Shown: piece after piece, positions 57,166 to 64,000 of the stretch
Position numbering within the stretch: position 1 is the first letter of the stretch
How the letters are laid out: each line of letters begins with the position of its first letter
NCBI RefSeq assembly: GCF_000764305.2
Contig: NW_025936059.1
Coordinates: forward strand, 321,657 to 385,656
Reading direction: 5' to 3'
Length of the DNA stretch: 64,000 nucleotides
From: Hyalella azteca
Lineage: Eukaryota; Arthropoda; Malacostraca; Amphipoda; Hyalellidae
Program-made: the position numbers and the translations under genes
The notes under the pieces: model-generated
What the model was told of the DNA's origin: nothing
Databases searched by the model: none
Seen by the model: only the letters and a program-made list of their open reading frames with translations

Positions 57166-57203
57166 CTGTCTCTTATACACATCTAGATGTGTATAAGAGA
57201 CAG
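57166..57203. other. Library adapter: inverted Tn5 mosaic ends (junction 7)
   Basis: A perfect 38-bp junction between a minisatellite and a pogo-like terminus. Confidence 0.98.
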
Positions 57204-57229
57204 GATCAAGGGTAGGTCACAAATTTTTT

Positions 57230-57292
57230 TTCCGCGTTAATCAAAACCGCGGTATTCAAAACCGTGTTAATCAAGGGATTGCTGTACTTAAG
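57230..57292 (-). mobile_element. Pogo/Tigger-like transposon terminus
   Basis: ccgcgttaatcaaaaccgcg followed by gtgttaatcaagggattgctg-TA: the inverted counterpart of the end at 51147. No transposase is nearby. Confidence 0.6.
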
Positions 57293-57360
57293 ATTTGAAC
57301 CAATTTCTTAAATATGATAAAGCTGGTATCCATGATACTTTACTGGTCTACTTATAGGCT

Positions 57361-57490
57361 AGTCTGGAAAAGTCCTATTTTTGTCTGAAATATGGCAGCT
57401 CTAATATCATATAATTTCAGTAGGTATGAAATCTCGCGGCTCGAATGTCATAAATTTTTGTTTGATTAAAAAATCGCGGTTTGCACTTCT
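57361..57490 (+). repeat. Dispersed repeat family D
   Basis: Nearly identical to 41640-41775 (agtctggaaaagtcctattt, ctcgaatgtcataaattttt, aaaaaatcgcggtttgcact). The high identity at 16 kb distance suggests recent spread or a chimeric join next to junction 7. Confidence 0.88.
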
Positions 57491-57595
57491 GTGCGATGCA
57501 CCAACTGCCTGCGCGTGTTGCGTGCGATGCACCAACTGCCTGCGCGTGTTGCGTGCGATGCACCAACTGCCTGCGCGTGTTGCGTACGATTTATC
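57490..57595. repeat. About 29-bp repeat (continuation of the 57-kb array)
   Basis: Three to four units of gtgcgatgcaccaactgcct plus gcgcgtgttgc. Confidence 0.92.
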
Positions 57596-58642
57596 TGGCG
57601 CAGGAGTAACTTTTAAGAAGTTATATCCATGAAATGGCAACGATGTTAGATTTGAATGGGTGCTGCGTAGCAAATTCTAGTTAAAAATGCTTGTTTATAT
57701 CAGCCGTGATAGTTACGGATATATTTCCGTTTATTAATCACTTGTTCTTGTTGGGACTTTGATCACTGACAGTTTCGGGAAACTTTTTGCTTATATTAAT
57801 GGGATAAGAAGATCGTGTACGCTTTCTTTACGCGAGAGCGGGCTTACGATCGAGCTTCGACAGATGCCATTATTTTTTAACGTCATCGACAGTCACTTGG
57901 TCTCTGGCAAGTTACGGACGAAAAGGGTTCAAACAAGAATAAATATTTTCTACCAGCCTGCCTTTCTTCTGCTATTCTTTCTGTTCTTCCAAATGCCTCG
58001 CCGTTCTTGATTTAGTAACGAGTATCTCCTTGGCCACCCAAAGCTAAGATTGCTTTATTTAGCTTCATAGTGCGTGATCCGACAGCGGACGAGGTGACCC
58101 CAATATACACTAGCATAATAACGGCTACATAGCTGAGGGGTGGCAAGCATTGCTCGAGGTTAGACTTTCTTTACATGCATGAGCTCTTTGCTGGTGCAGT
58201 TCACTTATATCAACTTGAGGATACCTATTTTCTGGCTTAAAATGTCTTGCACGGTCATTATACTGTACACATTCAGATATACTTATATATAAATACAACA
58301 ACATTGTTGTGGATCACGCTCTTATTCATCTCCAAGGCACCAACTATCCTAAGTAATTCTCTGTACTTTATTCGCATGATAAGCAGCTTACCGAAATTAA
58401 AAAGCAATCGCTGTAGAACTGCGATTGTGACCAATATGTGAGACAGGTACGTATGTTTAATAATAATATATGATAGCGTCCTAACAAGCCGCGGTGGTCA
58501 TTTAAATAACACTACTTGTACATCTCCGTCATGCCGATGTACATGCAGTACATGCTTATACATGCAGTAAGTGTCCCCGTCCCATAAGTATGTTCATGCC
58601 ACAAAGGCTCTTTGTGCCGGGGCGCGCTGCTTGCTATGAGAC
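57596..58642. other. No supported gene
   Basis: Frames at 57759-58010 and 58247-58441 have no recognised domain. Confidence 0.4.
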
Positions 58643-58792
58643 CAGGGCCTATACTTTCAAAAAAAGTTAAGAGATCGTAAGTTCATCAGCCAATCATTGA
58701 CGGCCTTTCGAGCAAAATCCACCAATCATAGACAAGAAAATAGAGCGTAAGTACTTACGTTCACTTAGCGAGTTTTGAAAGTATGGCCCCAG
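58643..58792 (-). mobile_element. 150-bp MITE family A, copy 5
   Basis: Ends CAGGGCCTATACTTTCAAAA and TTTTGAAAGTATGGCCCCAG, with an intact GTAAGTACTTAC core. Confidence 0.87.
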
Positions 58793-59553
58793 AAGTCGTG
58801 TTGGTAAACATTGCGCTCTACCCCTCTCCTCAACCACCACAGGTCTTTACTTTCTCAGTGATACACTTACGATATCGTCAGGCTATTATTTGTTGAACAA
58901 ATATACCGCTCTTTTTGCTGACGCGGTCTTTTTCATTTGTGTACATGAATTCTTCACATCACTGGCACTCCCTGCACATCACCGGCACTCCGTGCACATC
59001 ACTGGCACTGCTATTGTCATGACTTTGGCGTGTCCATTGACAATAAAGATTCTGAATTAGACTCTTATCCCTTTAATTAACCGGGATATCGTCTCTCAAT
59101 TTGTTCTTATCACTGAGATTTGCGTTTTTCAATATATCTCAAATTATAGAATCACCTATACATTACCGCAAAAACGTTTGTTTATAACGTAACGCCATTT
59201 ATAATAGCAATTGATCCACCGTATATTTCACAAACGTCTTCAATCATTCTGGCTTCGTATTATTCATAGTAGCCGTTACTTTAATTATTTAATTATTATG
59301 TCTTATAAGCTGTGATATTGTCTTTCTTCCAATTAATGACCTCTCATGCACAGGCGGCCTCGGAATGATTGTGCATGTCGACTTCCATTTGTATGATGCT
59401 TCCCTGACTCAATACTGCATCGCTTATACTGTTGGCCTTAATTAACCATACTCACGAACGATAATTGCTCGTTACTTTTATTAATGTTGGCTGTATAATA
59501 GCTTCAAATCTCCTGCTTCGCGGCTTGTCTCAGAGCTAATTCACGGCCGGCGC
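58793..59553. other. No supported gene; short repeat
   Basis: 58965-59015 holds about three units of a 22-base repeat (cacatcactggcactccctg). Otherwise nothing is recognised. Confidence 0.45.
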
Positions 59554-59698
59554 GGGCCATACTTTCAAAATTCGCTAAGTGAACGTAAGTATTTACGCTC
59601 TATTTTCTTGTCTATGATTGGTGGATTTTGCTAGAAAGGCCGTCAACGATTGGCTGATGAACTTACGATCTCTTAACTATTTATGAAAGTATGGGCCC
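59554..59698 (+). mobile_element. 150-bp MITE family A, copy 6
   Basis: GGGCCATACTTTCAAAATTC to TGAAAGTATGGGCCC. The core is mutated to gtaagtatttac. Confidence 0.85.
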
Positions 59699-59906
59699 GG
59701 ATTGTTATTCTTCGGCGTACGAACGACAATTTCGCGGAGTGCAATGTGCCGTTATTTGTAGATCGTTGATTTTTTTAGACAGGAGTTGAAGTTCTATCAA
59801 TCACTCAAGTTTTCTCACGGCCGTTACTACGCTAAGCGACACAGGGCCATCGCCTGCAGAGCTGCAGATGGTGCTGACGTTGCCGGGATCTCAGTAGAGC
59901 CGCATA

Positions 59907-60119
59907 CACTGTTAGAAAAAACGGTGAAAAAACGGTCCCACCGGCATCCTAGTGGCCGGCCCCCCTGTGAAAATAAACTGTTTCGCCGTTTTTATCAGAT
60001 GTTTTTGCGGATTTCTGGTATTAAATTGTAATAAAAACGGTGAAACGGTGTTTCTTTTCACGTGCCGACCGGCCACTGAAACGCCGGTATTACCGTTAAC
60101 GGTCATTTTTCTAACAGTG
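59907..60119 (-). mobile_element. 212-bp TA-flanked MITE family B, copy 2
   Basis: CACTGTTAGAAAAAACGGTG to ATTTTTCTAACAGTG, flanked by TA (59905-59906 and 60120-60121). Inverted relative to copy 1. Confidence 0.9.
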
Positions 60120-60855
60120 TAGCGTTCATTCCGGTTGCTTGTGCACTCTTTCAGGGCACACAGTTAATGACACAACAGTTCATAAGACAATTAACACAGT
60201 TGATTGTCTTATGTCCTGATTACAAAAACGCTGCGTGTAATAGCTCGCCCTATAAACATAAAAAAAGACTGTCTTTAATTGGCTTCTTCCTCACAATATA
60301 AGTCCGAGTGTCCGACATTGTTTGATGTGAACAACTCTCTCTCGCGTCCGAATATTCTTGTGCATGATTCCACATCCCACTTTCCTAACAATCTCTACAC
60401 CAGCACTTTATCTTTGAATTGTAATTAGAAATTATGTAATTTATTATTGTATCTTAAAAGAACGCTTCATATACAGGCTTTATTGGTGTTCTTTGGCGGC
60501 ACATAATTTGGGGTTTAGTAAATGCTAAATACTCTGACACTAACAATCTTTGTATATGTTAAACGCCAAACTCTTTTAATCAATTTAACAACGAATGATA
60601 TATTTTATCTAAATATGAAGTAATTTCAGATGCGTTGCAGTTGGAAATCTAAATCTGTCTTTCTTTCAGCTCAACGCTAAATATTTAATAACTATTTTTT
60701 TATTATTTCATTTGTTATCTATGCATTGAGACTACGATAACGCCCGAGTTCTTATTAAATGTAGAGTACCGCGTGCTATAGTCGTGAGAGTTGAAATTAC
60801 TTGCTTTTAAGTTCCTAGTTAACTTGCGATTCAAGCAGACAAGTTATTTTAATAG
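60120..60855. other. No supported feature
   Basis: AT-rich, probably intron or upstream region of the SAMHD1-like gene. A SAM domain exon was looked for and not found. Confidence 0.35.
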
Positions 60856-60859
60856 TTGA

Positions 60860-61490
60860 AGTTATTTATTATGGTGTGGCAATAGGAAGACAAGGCACTA
60901 CGATGATGCGGGAAGGCTCAGAGAAAGTGTCTTATTAAATCTACACTGTTATAAAAAATGGTGAAAAAACGGTCCCACTGGCGTTCTAGTGGCCGGTCGA
61001 CCCGTGAAAATAAACTTTTTCGCCGTTTTTATCAGATGTTTTACGGATTTCTAGTGTTAAATTGGAATAAAAACGGCGACGCGGTGTTTCTTTTCACGTG
61101 CCGACCGGCCACTGAAATGCCGGTAATACCGTTAACGGTAATTTATCTAACAGTGTAGAGTAACGTGCTCTATAGTCGTGAGAGTTGAAGTTATTTATTA
61201 TGGTGTGCCAACAGGAAGACAAGGCACTACACTGATGCGGGAAGGCTCAGAGAAAGTGTCTTATTAAATCTAGAGTAACGTGCTCTATAGTCGTGAGAGT
61301 TGAAGTTATTTATTATGGTGTGCCAACAGGAAGACAAGGCACTACAATGATGCGGGAAGGCTCAGAGAAAGTTTCTTATTAAATCTAGAGTAACGTGCTC
61401 TAGTCGTGAGAATTGACCTTATTTATTATGGTGTGCCAACAGGAAGACAAGGCACTATACGATGATGCGGGAAGGCTCAGAGAAAGTGTT
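60860..61490 (+). repeat. About 114-bp tandem repeat carrying a splice acceptor and exon start
   Basis: Four units with acceptor positions at 60884-60885 (aatag, mutated), 61213-61214, 61328-61329 and 61441-61442 (aacag). Each unit has gtgtgccaacag|gaagacaa and atgcgggaaggctcagagaa. Only the last continues into the SAMHD1-like exon; the others go to cttattaaatctagagtaac. Unit 1 is interrupted by a MITE. Confidence 0.92.
60944..61155 (-). mobile_element. 212-bp TA-flanked MITE family B, copy 3, in a tandem-repeat unit
   Basis: Inserted in unit 1 of the 114-bp repeat at aaatcTA. The uninterrupted units read aaatctagagtaac, so the TA target-site duplication is directly demonstrated. Confidence 0.93.
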
Positions 61491-61571
61491 CCAAGACTCG
61501 GTGCACGGCTGCATCACCATGCCGGCTCAGTGTATGGCCATCATCGACACTCCTGAGTTCCAGAGGCTCAG
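61443..61571 (+). CDS. SAMHD1: SAMHD1-like exon A
   Basis: The acceptor is gtgccaacag and the donor is CTCAG|GTGAGA. One base, 42 codons ([18 protein letters not shown] to PEFQRL), then two bases. The double Met near the start could also serve as initiation in a transcript lacking upstream exons. A MITE begins only about 10 bases after the donor. Confidence 0.88.
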
Positions 61572-63617
61572 GTGAGACCGGGGGGCCATACTTTCAAAAT
61601 TCGCTAAGTGAACGTAAGCACTTAAGCTCTATTTTCTTGTCTGTGATTGGTGGATTTGGCTTGAAAGGCCGTCAATGATTGGCTGATGAACTTACGATCT
61701 CTTAACTTTTTTTTAAAGTATAGGCCCGGCTCATGTGTACTGTGACCTGCGCTGGCAAGTTCAGGTCGATTTAGTTTAGTTTGTCGGGTATAAAGTAGTC
61801 ATAATCTATTTGATAGGCAGATTTAAATAAGACTATCATCCTATGAATAACTTGAGCATACTAGAACTGCACACAAATTTTGACTTGTTATCACTGTTGC
61901 ATGATAAGATTTAAATTACTTGATGTAGTGCTGATGTGCACTGGCTAGTTCAGGTCTATTCAGTTCAGATTTTCGAGTACCGTATAAAATAGTCCAAATC
62001 TATTTGATAAGCAGATTTAAATAGACTATCATCCTACAAAAAACTTAAGCATACTAGAACTTCCCGCAAATTAGGACTTGTTATCACTGTTGTATGATAA
62101 AATTTAAATTACTTGATGTATTTAAATGTAAAGCATATTTAATAAAGCATATGATGTAAAAAGATGTAAAGCATATTTAAATAATACTATCATCCTATGA
62201 ATAACTTGAGCATAATTACTTCAGACAATTTAGCACTTATTATCACTGTTGTGTAATAAGCTTTAAATTTCTTCAATTCCGTAGATTTTATTTGTGGAAA
62301 ATCTAACCCATTAGCCTCCAGACCCATAATGTAATGAGTGACTGTATTGTACTCTATTTCTGTGCTGTATTTCTGTACTGTATTTCTGTACTGTATTTCT
62401 GTACTGTATTTCTGTGCTGTATTTCTGTACTGTATTTCTGTGTTGTATTTCTGTACTGTATTTCTGTGCTGTATATCTGTACTGTATATCTGTACTGTAT
62501 ATCTGTGCTGTATTTCTGTACTGTATTTCTGTACTGTATTTCTGTACTGTATATCTGTACTGTATATCTGTACTGTATATCTGTACTGTATATCTGTACT
62601 GTATTTCTGTACTGTATTTCTGTACTGTATTTCTGTACTGTATATCTGGACTGTATATCTGTACTGTATATCTGTGCTGTATTTCCGTACTGTATATCTG
62701 TACTGTATTTCTGTACTGTATTTCTGTACTGTATATCTGTACTGTATTTCTGTACTGTATTTCTGTACTGTATTTCAGGTTCATAAGGCAGCTGGGCTGC
62801 AGTTCGTTCGTGTACCCCAGTGCCTGCCACAGCAGATTTGAACACAGCATTGGGTCAGTTGCCTTATATATGCTGTGTTGCCTTATATAGTTGCCTTATA
62901 GTCAAGCCAGACCATGTAATGTCAGGCGTGGTTAATGCCCATGTTTATTTCATCTACGTTAGTTTGTAGATACCCTGTAGGTATTTTATTTTTGTGTATG
63001 ACCAATTCGGGTACAAGACATCACCTGCGCCCGTGTCCGATATTGCTGCGTGTACTGCAGAGTGTGTCATGCAATATTGTAGCGTGTACTGCACATGTAA
63101 TATGTACTGCAGAGTAGCACACGTACCATGTACAGAGCAGCACATGTAACATGTACCACAGTAGCACATGTAACATGTACAGAGCAGCACACGTACCATG
63201 TACCACAGTAGCACATGTAACATGTTCTACAGAGCAGCACATGTACCATGTACAGAGCAGCACATGTAACATGTACAGAGTAGCACATGTAACATGTACA
63301 GAGCAGCACATGTACCATGTACAGAGTAGCACATGTAACATGTACAGAGCAGCACATGTACCATGTACCGAGCAGCACATGTAACATGTACCACAGTAGC
63401 ACATGTATAACATGTATAACATGTACAGAGTAGCACATGTACCATGTACAGAGTAGCACACTTGGCCGGTAAGCTGGTGGAGGCCTTAAGACACCGGCAG
63501 CCAGGGCTGGACATCACCACGGAGGACGCCATGTGCGTGCAGGTGGCCGGTCTCTGTCATGACCTCGGCCACGGTCCCTTCAGCCACCTCTGGGAACAGT
63601 TTGCCAAAGACTTCAGG
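61443..63617 (+). CDS. SAMHD1: SAMHD1-like dNTP triphosphohydrolase, partial gene (3 exons)
   Basis: Exons 61443-61571, 62779-62853 and 63452-63617 join in phase to 122 residues covering the start of the HD domain. SAMHD1 cleaves dNTPs to deoxynucleosides and triphosphate. Visible motifs: [27 protein letters not shown] (Asp, Gln and Arg that bind the allosteric GTP in human SAMHD1), [10 protein letters not shown] (metal-ligand His), and [12 protein letters not shown] (the HD pair). The downstream Asp ligand and C-terminal domain lie beyond the window, and no SAM domain is seen upstream. The length between motifs fits the family. Every visible boundary except the exon A donor is embedded in tandem repeats. 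Confidence 0.92.
61581..61728 (+). mobile_element. 150-bp MITE family A, copy 7, next to an exon donor
   Basis: GGGGCCATACTTTCAAAATT to TTAAAGTATAGGCCC. The core is mutated to gtaagcacttaag. It starts about 10 bp after the exon A donor. Confidence 0.86.
61770..62270. repeat. About 180-bp tandem repeat, 2 full and one partial copy
   Basis: Units share aaatctatttgata-gcagat, gactatcatcctatgaataa, ttgagcatactagaac and cacttgttatcactgttg-type words. Lies in the SAMHD1-like intron A-B. Confidence 0.85.
62340..62776 (+). repeat. 13-bp minisatellite forming the exon B acceptor
   Basis: About 33 units of tgtactgtatttc (variants tgtatatc and tgtgctg). The last unit reads tgtactgtatttcAG, one base from the repeat consensus, and that AG is the splice acceptor of exon B. 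Frames of up to 179 codons on both strands are repeat translations. Confidence 0.95.
62779..62853 (+). CDS. SAMHD1: SAMHD1-like exon B
   Basis: The acceptor is tatttcag|g and the donor is TTGG|GTCAGT. It is 75 nt: [20 protein letters not shown] then EHSI and two bases of Gly. It contains the first metal-binding His of the HD domain. The donor is followed by a small repeat (gttgccttatata) of about three copies. Confidence 0.92.
62900..63090. other. Intron sequence, no feature
   Basis: Short unique stretch between exon B and the 23-bp array. Confidence 0.5.
63092..63451 (+). repeat. 23-bp minisatellite forming the exon C acceptor
   Basis: About 15 units of tacagagtagcacatgtaccatg with variants (gagcagcac, ccacagtagcac). 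The final unit, catgtacag|agtagcaca, is the true intron-exon junction, so every unit has a copy of the acceptor and of the exon's first codons (VAH). Confidence 0.95.
63452..63617 (+). CDS. SAMHD1: SAMHD1-like exon C (HD motif)
   Basis: The acceptor is catgtacag|A and the donor is CAGG|GTGAGA. It is 166 nt: one base completing Gly, then 55 codons, [18 protein letters not shown] through [17 protein letters not shown] to AKDFR, phase 0. The His-Asp pair is intact. The acceptor has no pyrimidine tract of the usual kind. Confidence 0.92.
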
Positions 63618-63810
63618 GTGAGAACTGTTTATAGTCGCAGAAAAATGATTATTTATTAATATACTAGCAGGTTAGACCGGCAATCTCTTTAGTTCGAGAC
63701 CCGAGACCTCGGCCACGGACCCTTCAGCCACCTCTGGGAACAGTTTGCCAAAGACTTCAGGGTGAGAACTGTTTATAGTCGCAGAAAAATGATTATTTAT
63801 TAATATACTA
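63561..63810 (+). repeat. 106-bp duplication of exon C 3' end and donor
   Basis: 63561-63666 recurs at 63705-63810, 144 bp apart, with one difference noted (GGT versus GGA, both Gly). The second copy ends at a single N (63811), so mis-scaffolding of a haplotype or collapsed repeat is possible. Confidence 0.9.
63693..63761 (+). CDS. SAMHD1: Possible duplicated exon C' of SAMHD1-like gene
   Basis: The acceptor-like caatctctttag ends at 63692. From 63693 a 69-nt in-frame block encodes [18 protein letters not shown] plus AKDFR and ends at the duplicated donor GTGAGA. Phase 0 at both ends fits exon C, so inclusion would add 23 residues without a frameshift. Its HD pair is changed to RD, so it would not add a catalytic site. 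It may instead be an assembly artefact. Confidence 0.35.
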
Positions 63811-63811
63811 N

Positions 63812-63955
63812 GCATTGAAAGTTTGCATCTTATAAACGACATTGAAAGTTTGCATCTTATAAACGACATTGAAAGTTTGCATCTTATAAACAACATTGAA
63901 AGTTTGCATCTTATAAACGACATTGAAAGTTTGCATCTTATCAACTACATTTTGA
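63812..63955. repeat. 27-bp minisatellite, 5 copies
   Basis: Unit cattgaaagtttgcatctta plus taaacga. Multiple of three, open on the minus strand; not a gene. It starts right after an N. Confidence 0.93.
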
Positions 63956-64000
63956 TAGTAACTTTCTGCCTCACAATACAAGTTTATGCCTTACAGTGTA

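Noticed and set aside
62311..62890. Frames up to 179 codons on both strands (QYRNTVQ-type and CISVLYF-type repeats)
   Set aside because: All arise from the 13-bp array, where thirteen units per frame cycle without stops. The real feature is the exon B acceptor at its end.
63151..63444. CRISPR-like array (regular short repeats)
   Set aside because: Units are contiguous without unique spacers, in a eukaryotic intron, and lead into a splice acceptor.
63021..63532. Cys/Met/Tyr-rich minus-strand frames resembling metallothionein-like or venom-like cysteine proteins
   Set aside because: They are the complement of the 23-bp acceptor-containing array, with no signal peptide or independent start.

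Overview
This is a eukaryotic window, from a repeat-rich, intron-rich and rather AT-rich animal genome. The three supported genes (a PTCD2-like, an NAT-like and a SAMHD1-like gene) and the transposon types suggest an arthropod, possibly a crustacean; the species is an inference. There are no operons, rRNA genes or CRISPR arrays. Most long open frames are translations of minisatellites and are not genes.

Assembly quality limits what can be read. Seven perfect copies of a 38-bp inverted Tn5 mosaic-end junction (Nextera mate-pair type) sit at 1680, 2287, 5587, 13102, 18776, 44878 and 57166, so sequence across these points is suspect. One flank (2133-2286) is a near-exact copy of 4370-4523. There is a 661-base gap (33773-34433) and four single N positions (2132, 13739, 27798, 63811).

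Layout. 1-2.7 kb: stacked minisatellites. 3.2-6.6 kb, minus: three consecutive exons of a PTCD2-like mitochondrial pentatricopeptide protein. 9.9-11 kb: a dispersed repeat with relatives at 42 and 52-54 kb. 12.7-13.1 kb: 5' part of a PHD-finger retroelement, cut by an adapter. 14.1-15.2 and 25.7-26.4 kb: two truncated Tc1-type transposons with IR/DR ends. 19-22.7 kb: a diverged 2.1-kb tandem duplication. 24.9 kb: an FkbM-methyltransferase-like exon. 26.4-27.8 kb: a degenerate 11-bp array. 31.4-31.9 kb, plus: the first two coding exons of an unrecognised gene. 34.4-36.3 kb: LINE 3' ends and a tRNA-derived SINE. 37.3-42.9 kb, minus: a complete five-exon gene with TATA box and initiator, encoding a 553-residue protein with a possible arylamine N-acetyltransferase-like Cys-His-Asp triad and one in-frame TGA. 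51 kb: a 0.96-kb element with terminal inverted repeats. 54.6-56.1 kb: palindromic and strand-switching arrays. 61.4-63.8 kb, plus: three exons of a SAMHD1-like dNTP triphosphohydrolase, plus a possible duplicated fourth.

The most striking pattern is that tandem repeats in the PTCD2-like and SAMHD1-like genes are built from the exon-intron boundaries themselves. Splice donors or acceptors, with adjoining coding bases, are repeated 2 to about 15 times at six boundaries. A second theme is a 150-bp MITE (seven copies) with a palindromic GTAAGTACTTAC core, which gives a 5'-splice-site-like sequence on both strands. The genes do not form an evident pathway.
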